Source: Fontibacterium abundans (lineage in GTDB: Bacteria; Pseudomonadota; Alphaproteobacteria; Pelagibacterales; Pelagibacteraceae). Taken from it: a DNA stretch of 64,000 nt. The notes below the pieces were generated by a model. The model did no database searches. It saw only the letters and a program-made list of their open reading frames with translations, and was not told where the DNA came from. Positions 46,345-55,751 of this stretch are shown here, piece after piece. The position numbers and the translations under genes were made by a program. Numbering within the stretch: the first letter of the stretch is position 1; every line of letters starts with the position of its first letter. The DNA lies in assembly GCA_965235095.1 (NCBI GenBank), contig OZ249405.1; one strand, written 5' to 3'.

Positions 46345-46944
46345 ATGAATACTTTCATTAAAAAAATATTTTTTTTTATAAGCATTATCTTATTAATATC
46401 TTCAAATTCTAATTCAGCGGAAAGAAATGCTGAGGCTTTCGTTCTTAAATTAACGGATGAAGCAAAAATTATATTTAACGACAAATCACTTAATAAAGAT
46501 TCAAGACTAAAAAAACTCAATGATCTTTCTTCAAAATATTTAGATTTGGATGCTCTTGCTGGTTATACGCTTGGCGATTATAGAGAAAAGGCTACAACCT
46601 CTGAAAGAGAAAATTTTAATAAATTGTTTAGAGAATATTTTATAAAAAATATGTCTTCAAAATTAAATGATTTTGCCGATCAAGATCTTAAAGTCATAGA
46701 TTCAAAAAAAATTAATGAAAATAATATTATTGTAAGTACTAAAATCTTTTCAAAAAAAGATGCTCAAGAGATTGCTGTTGAATGGAGAATTTTTACAAAA
46801 GACTCAAAACTTCTTGCAAGAGACCTGGTTGTTGAAGGATTAAGTTTGGCAAGAACACAAAAGGAAGAATTTGCATCAATAATAGCGAGCAAAGGTTTTG
46901 TTGGGGTAATTAGCGCTCTAGAAAATTTTAATAAATCAAATTAA
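46345..46944 (+). CDS. mlaC: MlaC-family periplasmic phospholipid-binding protein
   Basis: A 199-residue protein with a signal peptide (IIKKIFF-like core, cleavage near SNSA at about residue 24) and the Ttg2D/MlaC fold features: LDLDALAGYTLGDYREKATTSE, FREYFIKNMSSKL, VEWRIFTKDSKLLARDLVVE. It ferries phospholipid between MlaA and the inner-membrane MlaFEDB complex. Its pairing with mlaA supports both calls; mlaDEF are not in this window. Confidence 0.92.
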   Translation: MNTFIKKIFFFISIILLISSNSNSAERNAEAFVLKLTDEAKIIFNDKSLNKDSRLKKLNDLSSKYLDLDALAGYTLGDYREKATTSERENFNKLFREYFIKNMSSKLNDFADQDLKVIDSKKINENNIIVSTKIFSKKDAQEIAVEWRIFTKDSKLLARDLVVEGLSLARTQKEEFASIIASKGFVGVISALENFNKSN

Positions 46945-46949
46945 TTTGA
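46936..46949. terminator. AT-rich palindrome between mlaC and tRNA
   Basis: Perfect 14-bp palindrome TCAAATTAATTTGA in the short gap between the convergent mlaC gene and the tRNA 3' end. As RNA it gives a five-pair stem with a TTAA loop; on the minus strand TTTATT follows. It could be a weak bidirectional terminator, but the stem has only one G-C pair per arm. Confidence 0.3.
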
Positions 46950-46951
46950 AT

Positions 46952-47028
46952 TGGTGGGCCCGCAGGGATTTGAACCCCGGACAACCCCGTTATGAGCGGG
47001 GGGCTCTAACCAGCTGAGCTACAGGCCC
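46952..47028 (-). tRNA. tRNA with CAT anticodon, probably tRNA-Ile2
   Basis: Full 77-base cloverleaf with encoded CCA. Acceptor GGGCCTG pairs with CGGGCCC (one T-G pair), D-arm GCTC/GAGC, anticodon stem CCCCG/CGGGG around CTCATAA, T-arm CGGGG-TTCAAAT-CCCTG. Anticodon CAT fits elongator Met or tRNA-Ile2, in which C34 becomes lysidine. Pairs C4-G69 and C5-G68, known determinants for the lysidine enzyme TilS, are present and absent from E. coli elongator tRNA-Met, so I favour Ile2. It lies downstream of rpoD on the same strand. Confidence 0.93.
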
Positions 47029-47074
47029 GTTTCGAACGGATATAACATTAAAAATATAGTTTATTAACTAAATT

Positions 47075-48946
47075 CTAACTATCAAAGAAGCTTTTTAATT
47101 GTCTAGATCTGCTAGGATGTTTTAATTTTCTTAAAGCCTTAGCTTCAATTTGTCTTATCCTTTCACGCGTAACTGAGAACTGTTGACCAACTTCTTCTAA
47201 AGTATGATCTGTATTCATTCCAATTCCAAAACGCATTCTTAAAACTCTTTCTTCTCTTGGAGTTAATGTGGCTAAAATTTTTGTAGTTGTGTTTCTAAGT
47301 CCACTTTGGATTGCCGCATCAACAGGTATTAATGCATTCTTATCTTCTATAAAGTCTCCTAGATTGCTATCCTCCTCATCTCCAACTGGCGTTTCAAGAG
47401 ATACTGGTTCTTTAGCAATTTTTAATACTTTTCTAACTTTGTCTAAAGGCATAGCTAGTTTTTTAGCTAACTCTTCTGGTGTGGGCTCTCTTCCAAATTC
47501 ACTAAGCATTTGTCTTGATGTTCTAACAATCTTGTTAATTGTTTCGATCATGTGCACTGGTATTCTAATAGTTCTCGCTTGATCAGCTATTGATCTTGTG
47601 ATCGCTTGTCTAATCCACCATGTTGCATAAGTTGAAAATTTATAACCTCTTCTATATTCAAATTTATCAACGGCCTTCATAAGACCAATGTTACCTTCTT
47701 GAATTAAATCCAAGAACTGCAATCCTCTGTTTGTATATTTTTTAGCAATCGAAATAACTAATCTTAAATTAGCTTCAATCATTTCTTTCTTAGCAATTCT
47801 AGATTCTCTTTCGCCTTTTTTGATTTTATTAACTAAGATTTTAAAATCTGAAACTGGTAACCCTATATCTTTACTAATTTGAATTAGTTTGCTTTTAATA
47901 TTTTCATATTCTTTTTTTTCTTTAGTAAAGAAATTATGCCATTTTTTATTCTCTCCTAAAAAACTTTCAAAATTTGGATTAATTTCATTTCCTACATAAA
48001 ATTTTATAAATTCCTCTCTAGGAATTCCATGTTTAGAAGAAAGTCTTAAAAGCTCTCCATCAAAATTTATTAATTTTTTATTCTCAACGTAATTTAGTTG
48101 GACTAACTCTTCTTGCGTCGCTGGGTTTAACTGTAATTGCAAAATATCTTGGCTAATTTCCTCTTTAATTGACTGATAATTTTTTTCTTTACTTGGGCTA
48201 AACTTAGATCTAGCAAGTACAGTTTCTAACTTTTCTTTCTGATAAGAAATAAGTTTTTTATAATTTTTTGATAATTTTTCAAAAGTTTTTAAAATTTTTG
48301 GTTTAAGCTCAATTTCAAGAGCCGCTAAAGAAATATTGTACTCATCATTCTCTTCTTCAATGGCTTCAACACTCTTATTGTCTGGATCTGCTTCTTTATC
48401 TTTCTTTGTTTTTGGTTCTTTAACTACTTTTTCAACACTTTTTGCAGCTAAAGCTTTTGTAAAATTCTCATCTTCTAAATAATTACTATCAAGATCAATA
48501 ATATCTCTAACCAACATTTCGTTGGCATTTAATTTATCTTTCCATTCAAATATTTTTTTTGCCATCAATGGACTCTCTGCCAATGCAGAAACCATTACGT
48601 ATTTTCCAGATTCTATTCTCTTTGCGATTGCAATTTCACCCTCTCTAGATAGAAGCTCAACGCCTCCCATCTCTCTAAGATACATTCTAATTGGATCATC
48701 ACTTCTCTCAGAAGTCTTCTCAGCTTTAGGCGCTTCTTCTTTTGTCTTAACTTTAAAGTCAGACTTTTGTTTTACTAAGGTAATAAGATTATCAAAAATA
48801 TTTAAAACAGCCTTTTCTAAACTTTCTGGAGTGCTATTTCTTTTTCCTAAAGATTTTTTTAATTCTTCATGAGTAATAAATCCTCGAGCCTTTCCACGCT
48901 CAAGCAATTTCTCAAATGATTTTGAAATAAGCTTATCTGCTTTCAC
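47075..48946 (-). CDS. rpoD: Primary RNA polymerase sigma factor (sigma-70)
   Basis: A 623-residue RpoD. Region 1.1 is at the N-terminus (GKARGFITHEELKKSL); region 1.2 includes DDPIRMYLREMGGVELL; region 2 contains GLQFLDLIQEGNIGLMKAV and YATWWIRQAITRSIADQ; region 4.2 has TLEEVGQQFSVTRERIRQIE. A long acidic-lysine insert (about 180-300) is the non-conserved region. The start is GTG with no clear Shine-Dalgarno; the N-terminus matches family starts. It follows yqeY and dnaG as in the classic macromolecular synthesis operon. Confidence 0.98.
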   Translation of the reverse strand: MKADKLISKSFEKLLERGKARGFITHEELKKSLGKRNSTPESLEKAVLNIFDNLITLVKQKSDFKVKTKEEAPKAEKTSERSDDPIRMYLREMGGVELLSREGEIAIAKRIESGKYVMVSALAESPLMAKKIFEWKDKLNANEMLVRDIIDLDSNYLEDENFTKALAAKSVEKVVKEPKTKKDKEADPDNKSVEAIEEENDEYNISLAALEIELKPKILKTFEKLSKNYKKLISYQKEKLETVLARSKFSPSKEKNYQSIKEEISQDILQLQLNPATQEELVQLNYVENKKLINFDGELLRLSSKHGIPREEFIKFYVGNEINPNFESFLGENKKWHNFFTKEKKEYENIKSKLIQISKDIGLPVSDFKILVNKIKKGERESRIAKKEMIEANLRLVISIAKKYTNRGLQFLDLIQEGNIGLMKAVDKFEYRRGYKFSTYATWWIRQAITRSIADQARTIRIPVHMIETINKIVRTSRQMLSEFGREPTPEELAKKLAMPLDKVRKVLKIAKEPVSLETPVGDEEDSNLGDFIEDKNALIPVDAAIQSGLRNTTTKILATLTPREERVLRMRFGIGMNTDHTLEEVGQQFSVTRERIRQIEAKALRKLKHPSRSRQLKSFFDS

Positions 48947-48998
48947 TTTAATATCTGTTTATTGGAGCAGTATATATATTTACTAGGATAGAAAATTA

Positions 48999-50759
48999 CT
49001 AGACTTTTTTTGATGCTACAATCTGGTCTTTTAAGGATAAAAGTTCGTTATACTGAGCCTCGTTCATATTTTTAGATAATGATTCTTCTGCATCTTTTAA
49101 TTTACTCTCAAGTTTCAAATTATTAACTTGTTCAATCAAATCTTGTAAAAAGTTATCAAACTTTTCTTCATCTAAATTTTCTGAAATTCCTTTTATAGAT
49201 GAAAATTCATTTATATCTTTAATAATTTGACCAAAATTATTTTCTTCTAAATGCTTTAATAAATTAAATTCTTTAAATGTTTCTATCTTTTCTAAAATAT
49301 TTATTAAAACTTTCTTTAATTCTTCTAAATTTTTATTATGAAAATTAATTATTGAGAGTTTTGCAGATTGATTTTTTAAAATCTGAACATTATTTAAAAA
49401 AAGATACATCAAAGAAAATTCTTTTAATTCAAAAGATGAATATCTTGTAATTTTTCTTGTAAGTTCTTTAGTCTTATTTAAGGGTTTAAGACTTTTAGCT
49501 TTTCTATTTGAAAATTGCTCAAAAATTTTATTTTTAAAAAAACTTATATAATGTTTTTTTACGGTCGAATCTTGAATTAATAGACACAAATCCATTAATT
49601 TTTTTTCAAAGCCAGCTCTTTCTTCTGGTTGCTCTGATTGCAAATCTTGTAAATTATTTTCAAAAATAAAGTTACCAATATCAATTTTTTGATCTAACAA
49701 ACTCTCAAAATTATTTCTTCCATTCTTTCTTACAAAAGAATCTGGGTCAAAACCGTTTGGTAAAATCAAAAATGATAATGAATAATTTGGCTTCATATGA
49801 GCAATTAACTTTTCCGAAATTTTATGAGCAGCATTTTGTCCGCTCCTATCACCATCAAAACAAACTACGGGATCATTAAAATAGCGCCATATTAAATTTA
49901 AATGGGATTCAGTCATTGCTGTACCAAGTGTTGCAACTACATTTTTAAAACCAGCCTGATAGAGACTAATCGCATCCATGTACCCCTCAACAACAAAAAC
50001 AATTCCACTTTGTTTATTTTCGGTTTTAGCGTTGTTTAAATTATATAAATTATAACCTTTTTTAAAAAATTCAGTTTCTGGAGAGTTAATATATTTTGCT
50101 AAGTAATTCTGACTTAGTGCTCTTCCACCAAATCCAATAACATTATTGTTGTAGTCAAAAATTGGAAAAATTAATCTATTTTTAAACCGATCAATAAGTT
50201 TATTATTTTTTTCATCATGAAAAAATACTCCACTCTCAATAAGTTCTTTTTGATTAAAATTACTAAATAATGAAACATTCAAACCATATTCTCCTGAATA
50301 TCCTACTTTAAATGTGGACAAAATTTCCTGTGTCAAACCTCTAGCAAGAGCATATTTTTTAACACTTTCATTCTCGGAAAAGTTTTTTTGATAATTCTGC
50401 AAAGCAATTGTTAATATTTCGTCATATTTTTTTCTTCTATTTTCTACTTCAATACTTTCTTTCGTAAATTTAAATACTGGCATACCAGCTTTTGCTGCTA
50501 ATTTTCTAACCGCATCACCAAAATTTAATTTTTCAACCTTAACTAAAAAATCAAAAATATTTCCATGCTCACCTGAGCTAAAACAATGATAAAATCCCTT
50601 TTCATCATTAATAGTGAATGATGGCGATTTTTCTTTAGAAAATGGAGATAAGCCTACAAATTCTCTTCCTCTTCTTTTTAATTGAACTGAAGATCCTACT
50701 ATGTCGGAAACTTTTATTCTTTGTTTAATCTCTTCTAAATACTCTTTTGGAAATTTCAT
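48999..50759 (-). CDS. dnaG: DNA primase with degenerate zinc ribbon
   Basis: A 586-residue DnaG that lays RNA primers at the replication fork. The Toprim core is visible (VVEGYMDAISLYQAGF, then VVCFDGDRSGQNAA). The N-terminal ribbon keeps the family frame (PFSKEKSPSFTINDEKGFYH), but three of the four usual zinc ligands are changed: Ser38, Ser41 and Ser62 stand where Cys, His and Cys are expected, with only Cys59 kept. The start overlaps the yqeY stop (ATGA). rpoD follows after 52 bp. Confidence 0.96.
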   Translation of the reverse strand: MKFPKEYLEEIKQRIKVSDIVGSSVQLKRRGREFVGLSPFSKEKSPSFTINDEKGFYHCFSSGEHGNIFDFLVKVEKLNFGDAVRKLAAKAGMPVFKFTKESIEVENRRKKYDEILTIALQNYQKNFSENESVKKYALARGLTQEILSTFKVGYSGEYGLNVSLFSNFNQKELIESGVFFHDEKNNKLIDRFKNRLIFPIFDYNNNVIGFGGRALSQNYLAKYINSPETEFFKKGYNLYNLNNAKTENKQSGIVFVVEGYMDAISLYQAGFKNVVATLGTAMTESHLNLIWRYFNDPVVCFDGDRSGQNAAHKISEKLIAHMKPNYSLSFLILPNGFDPDSFVRKNGRNNFESLLDQKIDIGNFIFENNLQDLQSEQPEERAGFEKKLMDLCLLIQDSTVKKHYISFFKNKIFEQFSNRKAKSLKPLNKTKELTRKITRYSSFELKEFSLMYLFLNNVQILKNQSAKLSIINFHNKNLEELKKVLINILEKIETFKEFNLLKHLEENNFGQIIKDINEFSSIKGISENLDEEKFDNFLQDLIEQVNNLKLESKLKDAEESLSKNMNEAQYNELLSLKDQIVASKKV

Positions 50760-51220
50760 TTACTTAATAGTTCTTTTAATAATGTTCCTGCTTTAGAAAA
50801 ATCTATGCTGCCAGAATATTTGGACTTTAAAATTGCCATTGCTTTTCCCATATCCTTAATTGAGGTCGCCCCCGAATCTTTGATTGCGCTTTCGCAAACT
50901 TTTTTAGTTTCACTATCATCTAGTTGTTTTGGAAGAAATTCTTGAATAATATTTATTTCTTTATCTTCTTTTTCTGCCAAATCATTTCTTGAAGCTTTTT
51001 TATAGATGTCTAATGATTCTCTTCTTTGTTTTAACATTTTGTTAAGAACTGCAATTACATCTTCATCTTTAATTGAAGTATCTTTTACTCCAGCTCCTCT
51101 CTTTTCAATTTCTTTATCTTTCACTGCAGAAACGATGAGTCTTAAAGTAAGAACCTTGTCTTTATCTTGTTTAAGTGCTGATTCTTTTAATTGAGTATTT
51201 ACCTTATCTAATAAATTCAT
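50756..51220 (-). CDS. yqeY: GatB/YqeY-domain protein
   Basis: A 154-residue helical protein of the GatB/YqeY family: N-terminal LLDKVNTQLKESALKQDK, LRLIVSAVKDKEIEKRG, KQRRESLDIYKKASR, INIIQEFLPKQL and the C-terminal MGKAMAILKSKYSGSIDFS. It resembles the tRNA-binding tail of GatB; its function as a stand-alone protein is not settled. It leads dnaG and rpoD and is divergent from carA, an order common in Alphaproteobacteria. Confidence 0.93.
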   Translation of the reverse strand: MNLLDKVNTQLKESALKQDKDKVLTLRLIVSAVKDKEIEKRGAGVKDTSIKDEDVIAVLNKMLKQRRESLDIYKKASRNDLAEKEDKEINIIQEFLPKQLDDSETKKVCESAIKDSGATSIKDMGKAMAILKSKYSGSIDFSKAGTLLKELLSK

Positions 51221-51273
51221 AAGTTTTAAATTACTCTAAATAATCCAATTGCTCAAAAGAAAATATTACCAAC

Positions 51274-51308
51274 TTGACTGGCGATTAACTTTTTCATAAT
51301 GTTCGCCA
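51274..51308 (+). promoter_or_regulatory. carA promoter with inverted repeat flanking -10
   Basis: TTGACT (51274-51279), 17-bp spacer, TAATGT (51297-51302) is a good sigma-70 promoter for carAB, with a start near 51309. TGGCGA (51279-51284) and TCGCCA (51303-51308) are exact inverted repeats bracketing the spacer and -10, so a repressor could bind here. The repeat could instead be chance; no known operator is recognised. Confidence 0.6.
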
Positions 51309-51343
51309 ACTTTTAAATAACTTAAAAGCTCTTAACTCATGGG

Positions 51344-52543
51344 TTGTATTTGTCTAAAGAAACTAATTTAGAAAATAAATACAAAATAAAAAATTCTATT
51401 AATTCTAATGCTATTTTAATTCTTGAAGATGGAGAAGAGTTCCATGGATTTGGAATTGGTGCTTACGGAATTTCTTCTGGTGAAATATGTTTTAATACTT
51501 CAATTACCGGTTACCAAGAAATACTAACGGATCCTTCTTACTCAGGACAAATTATAAATTTTACTTTTCCTCATATTGGTAATGTGGGAGCCAATAATGA
51601 AGACTTAGAAGGAGATAAAACTTGGGTTAAAGGTGCAATATTCAGCGCTGAAGTAACTCATTCGTCTAACTATAGGGCTTTAGAAAATTTAGATCAGTGG
51701 TTAAAAAAAAATAACGTTACTGCAATTTATGGGATTGATACTAGAAAACTTACTTTAAAAATAAGAAAGTTTGGACCAAAAAAAGCTACGATAGCTTTCA
51801 GAGAAGATGGCAATCATAATGTAAAGGAACTTTTAGAGATTACAAAAAAATTACCTAGCTTAGAAAATTCAGATCTTACTAGAGAGGTTACTTGCAAAAA
51901 ATCTTATCGATGGATTGGTAATAAATTATGGAATGCGAAAGGATATGAAGTTCAAAAGAATAATAAATATAATATTGTTGCAATTGATTACGGTATTAAA
52001 ACTAATATTTTAAGAAATTTCTCTGAACTGGGATGTAAAGTAACTGTTGTCCCCTCAACAACCGCTGCTAAAGATATACTTGCTTTAAAACCAGATGGTG
52101 TTTTTTTATCTAATGGACCTGGAGATCCAGATCTTACAGGAAAATATGCAATTAAAATAATTCAAGAAATAATATCCTCAAATACTCCTGTGTTTGGAAT
52201 ATGTTTGGGCCATCAATTACTAGCTTTAAGTCTTGGTGCTAAAACAAAAAGAATGCATCAGGGCCATAGAGGTGCGAACCATCCTGTTAAAAATTTAACT
52301 AATAATAAAGTAGAAATTACAAGTCAAAATCATGGGTTTGAAGTTACAAAAGATAGTTTACCTAAAGACATTGAAGTTACTCATGTGTCCCTTTTTGACA
52401 CTTCTATCGAAGGTATAAAATCAAAAGTTAAACCGGCATTTTCTGTACAGTATCATCCAGAAGCGTCTCCGGGTCCGCATGATAGCAATTACCTTTTTAA
52501 AGATTTTATAAATTTAATAGAAAAAAATAAAATTAATGCCTAA
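51344..52543 (+). CDS. carA: Carbamoyl-phosphate synthase small subunit
   Basis: The glutaminase subunit feeding ammonia to CarB for arginine and pyrimidine synthesis. The N-terminal domain starts at AILILEDGEEFHGFGIGAYG; the class I amidotransferase nucleophile is Cys287 in FGICLGHQ and the partner is in QYHPEASPGPHDS. 399 residues from a TTG at 51344 (another TTG at 51350); no ATG exists in frame before the conserved domain. An out-of-frame ATG at 51339 opens an 11-codon frame across this start. carB overlaps by eight bases. Confidence 0.93.
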   Translation: MYLSKETNLENKYKIKNSINSNAILILEDGEEFHGFGIGAYGISSGEICFNTSITGYQEILTDPSYSGQIINFTFPHIGNVGANNEDLEGDKTWVKGAIFSAEVTHSSNYRALENLDQWLKKNNVTAIYGIDTRKLTLKIRKFGPKKATIAFREDGNHNVKELLEITKKLPSLENSDLTREVTCKKSYRWIGNKLWNAKGYEVQKNNKYNIVAIDYGIKTNILRNFSELGCKVTVVPSTTAAKDILALKPDGVFLSNGPGDPDLTGKYAIKIIQEIISSNTPVFGICLGHQLLALSLGAKTKRMHQGHRGANHPVKNLTNNKVEITSQNHGFEVTKDSLPKDIEVTHVSLFDTSIEGIKSKVKPAFSVQYHPEASPGPHDSNYLFKDFINLIEKNKINA

Positions 52544-55500
52544 AAGAAAAGACATAAAATCAATTTTAGTTATTGGAGCCGGACCTATTATTATTGGTCA
52601 AGCATGCGAATTTGATTACTCGGGAACGCAAGCTTGTAAAGCACTGAGATCTGATGGTTATAGAATTATTCTAATCAATTCAAATCCAGCAACTATTATG
52701 ACCGACCCTGATGTTGCTGATAAAACTTATATTGAACCCATCACCACTGAAATTATAGAAGAGATTATTAAGAAAGAAAAACCTGATGCAATATTACCTA
52801 CTATGGGGGGTCAAACTGCACTTAATGCTGCTATGGCACTTAAGAAAGAGGGAATTTTAGAAAAATATAATATTGAATTAATAGGCGCCAATTCTGAAGC
52901 CATAGAGAACGCTGAAGACAGAGAAAAATTTAAAAAAAATATGACCAACATTGGTCTTGAGTGCGCAAAATCTATAATTTGTAGATCAATTGAAGATGCA
53001 AAGAAAAGTTTAAAATCAATTGGGCTACCAGCAATTATTAGACCTTCATTTACTCTTGGGGGGTCCGGAGGTGGAATTGCGTTTACCGAGGAAGAGTACT
53101 TAAAAATTATAGAAAATGGTCTTGATCTTTCTCCAACCAAAGAAGTTTTAATAGAAGAATCTCTATTGGGATGGAAAGAATTTGAAATGGAAGTGGTTAG
53201 AGATAAAAACGATAACTGTATAATTATTTGCTCCATTGAAAATGTTGACCCAATGGGAATTCATACTGGCGACTCTATTACTGTGGCCCCCGCATTAACT
53301 TTGACTGACAAAGAATATCAAATCATGAGAGATGCTTCTTTTAAATGTATTAGAAAAATTGGAGTTGAGACAGGAGGTTCTAATGTTCAATTCGCAATCA
53401 ACCCAAAAAATGGAAGAATGATTATTATTGAAATGAATCCAAGGGTTTCTAGATCCTCTGCATTAGCTTCAAAAGCAACTGGGTTTCCAATAGCAAAGGT
53501 AGCTGCAAAGCTTGCTGTTGGTTACACTTTGGATGAATTAAAGAATGAAATCACAGGAACAACCCCTGCTTCATTCGAGCCAACTATAGATTATGTGGTG
53601 ACTAAAATTCCACGATTTGCATTTGAAAAATTCAAAAATACTGAGGCAATACTAGGAACAGCAATGAAGTCTGTTGGTGAAGTAATGTCTATCGGAGGAA
53701 ACTTTAAAGAATCCGTTCAAAAAGCATTGTGTTCATTAGAAATTGGACTTGATGGCTTTGATCTAAACGAAGAAACAAATATGCAAGATTTAAAGAAGAA
53801 ACTTATAGAAAGAACTCCTCAAAAAATACTTTATGTAGCAGAGGCTTTTAGAAGAGATCTGAAACTAGATGAAATTTATGAAATGACAAAAATAGACAAA
53901 TGGTTTTTAGAGCAGATACAGGAACTAGTTGTTATAGAAAATCAAATTAAAGATGAGGATGTTTTAAATAATAAAGAAAAACTCCAATATATTAAATCAA
54001 TAGGTTTTTCAGATAAAAAAATTGCAAAGATTTTAAAAATAAAAAGTAATGAAGTTAGGTCTGCTAGGAATAAATTTAGAATTCATCCTATATATAAAAA
54101 AATTGATACATGCGCCGGAGAGTTTGAATCTAAAACTCCCTATATGTACTCTACTTATGGAAGCAGCGATCTAAGTGCTTGCGAGTCTGAACCAACAAAT
54201 AAAAAAAAGGTTATTATTCTTGGGAGCGGACCAAACAGAATAGGACAAGGAGTAGAATTTGATTACTGCTGCTGTCAGGCAAGTTACGCATTAAAAGAAG
54301 TTAATTATGAAACTATTATGATTAACTGTAATCCTGAAACAGTCTCAACCGATTATGATACAAGTGATAGATTATATTTTGAGCCTTTGACTGAGGAGCA
54401 TGTAATTGAAATTATTAATAAAGAAAAAAGCAATGGTTCTCTTTTTGGTGTTATAGTTCAGTTTGGAGGACAAACTCCATTAAAGCTTGCAAAATTTATT
54501 CATGAAAACAATATTCCAATATTAGGTACTCAACTTGAGTCCATTGATCTTGCTGAAGATAGAGAAAAATTTAAAAACTTTGTAATCAAAGAAGATTTGC
54601 TTCAGGCGGAAAGTGGACTTGCAAGAACTGAAGCTGAAGCGCTTGAAATCGCAAAAAAAATAAATTTCCCAATAGTAATTAGACCTTCATATGTTTTAGG
54701 CGGTAGAGCCATGGAAATTGTTTACGACGAAGACCATCTCAAAAAATATATAAAAGAAGCGGTTAAAGTTTCAGGAAAAGAACCTGTTCTAATAGATAAA
54801 TTTATTAACGATGCGATTGAAGTTGATGTTGATGCTATTTGCGATGGCAAAGATGTTTTTATTGCAGGGATAATGGAGCATATTGAAGAGGCAGGAATTC
54901 ACTCTGGAGATTCCGCATGTTGTATTCCTCCGTATTCATTAAAACAAAATATTATCGATGAAATATCAAAACAAACAAAGAAGATTGCCTTTGGTTTAAA
55001 AGTATTAGGACTTTTAAATATTCAATTTGCTGTAAAAGATGATCGAGTTTATGTCTTAGAAGTGAATCCAAGAGCCAGCAGAACCGTTCCTTTTGTAGCA
55101 AAATCTATTGGAGTTCCTGTTGCAAAAATTGCAACAAAAGTAATGACAGGTTTAAAATTAAAAGATCTAAATTTAAATAAAAAAAATCATAAATTATATT
55201 CAGTTAAAGAAGCTGTATTTCCTTTTAACAAATTTCCAAATGTGGATACCTTGCTAGGACCAGAGATGAAATCAACAGGAGAAGTTATGGGAATTGATAA
55301 AACATTTGGTCTTGCGTTTGCAAAAAGTCAATTTGCAACTGGTAATAAAATTCCAAAATCTGGCGTTGCTTTCTTGTCCGTTAAAAAAGATGATAGAAAA
55401 CATATTCTTAAGGTTGCGCAAGAACTAAAAAAAGCAGGATTTGATATTATTGGAACTTCTGGAACTTCTGATTTTTTAAATTCATCAGGAGTTGAATGTA

Positions 55501-55751
55501 AAAAAATTAATAAAGTTATGGAAGGAAAACCTCATATTGAGGATTCTCTTAACGCTAAGAAAATTGCTTTAGTTATAAATACATCTCAAGGTAAACAATC
55601 TATAAAAGACTCCTTCTCTCTTCGAAGAGCGGCTCTTACAAGCGGCACTCCCTACTACACAACAATTGCTGGAGCCAATGCAATTACTGAGGCAATTAAA
55701 TCCTTAAAAAATTCTAAATTTGAAGTTCTTGCTTTGCAGGATATAAATTAA
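52536..55751 (+). CDS. carB: Carbamoyl-phosphate synthase large subunit
   Basis: A 1071-residue enzyme with two ATP-grasp halves. Half one begins LVIGAGPIIIGQACEFDYSG and half two IILGSGPNRIGQGVEFDYCC; each has a metal-binding EMNPRVSRSSALASKATG or EVNPRASRTVPFVAKS segment. The C-terminal MGS-like allosteric domain follows (LKKAGFDIIGTSGTSDFL). It makes carbamoyl phosphate from bicarbonate, ammonia from CarA and two ATP. Full length. Its stop overlaps the convergent oxygenase-like gene by four bases. Confidence 0.98.
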   Translation: MPKRKDIKSILVIGAGPIIIGQACEFDYSGTQACKALRSDGYRIILINSNPATIMTDPDVADKTYIEPITTEIIEEIIKKEKPDAILPTMGGQTALNAAMALKKEGILEKYNIELIGANSEAIENAEDREKFKKNMTNIGLECAKSIICRSIEDAKKSLKSIGLPAIIRPSFTLGGSGGGIAFTEEEYLKIIENGLDLSPTKEVLIEESLLGWKEFEMEVVRDKNDNCIIICSIENVDPMGIHTGDSITVAPALTLTDKEYQIMRDASFKCIRKIGVETGGSNVQFAINPKNGRMIIIEMNPRVSRSSALASKATGFPIAKVAAKLAVGYTLDELKNEITGTTPASFEPTIDYVVTKIPRFAFEKFKNTEAILGTAMKSVGEVMSIGGNFKESVQKALCSLEIGLDGFDLNEETNMQDLKKKLIERTPQKILYVAEAFRRDLKLDEIYEMTKIDKWFLEQIQELVVIENQIKDEDVLNNKEKLQYIKSIGFSDKKIAKILKIKSNEVRSARNKFRIHPIYKKIDTCAGEFESKTPYMYSTYGSSDLSACESEPTNKKKVIILGSGPNRIGQGVEFDYCCCQASYALKEVNYETIMINCNPETVSTDYDTSDRLYFEPLTEEHVIEIINKEKSNGSLFGVIVQFGGQTPLKLAKFIHENNIPILGTQLESIDLAEDREKFKNFVIKEDLLQAESGLARTEAEALEIAKKINFPIVIRPSYVLGGRAMEIVYDEDHLKKYIKEAVKVSGKEPVLIDKFINDAIEVDVDAICDGKDVFIAGIMEHIEEAGIHSGDSACCIPPYSLKQNIIDEISKQTKKIAFGLKVLGLLNIQFAVKDDRVYVLEVNPRASRTVPFVAKSIGVPVAKIATKVMTGLKLKDLNLNKKNHKLYSVKEAVFPFNKFPNVDTLLGPEMKSTGEVMGIDKTFGLAFAKSQFATGNKIPKSGVAFLSVKKDDRKHILKVAQELKKAGFDIIGTSGTSDFLNSSGVECKKINKVMEGKPHIEDSLNAKKIALVINTSQGKQSIKDSFSLRRAALTSGTPYYTTIAGANAITEAIKSLKNSKFEVLALQDIN

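Noticed and set aside
52811..53236. 141-codon open frame antisense to carB
   Set aside because: Lies within conserved ATP-grasp coding sequence; typical shadow frame.
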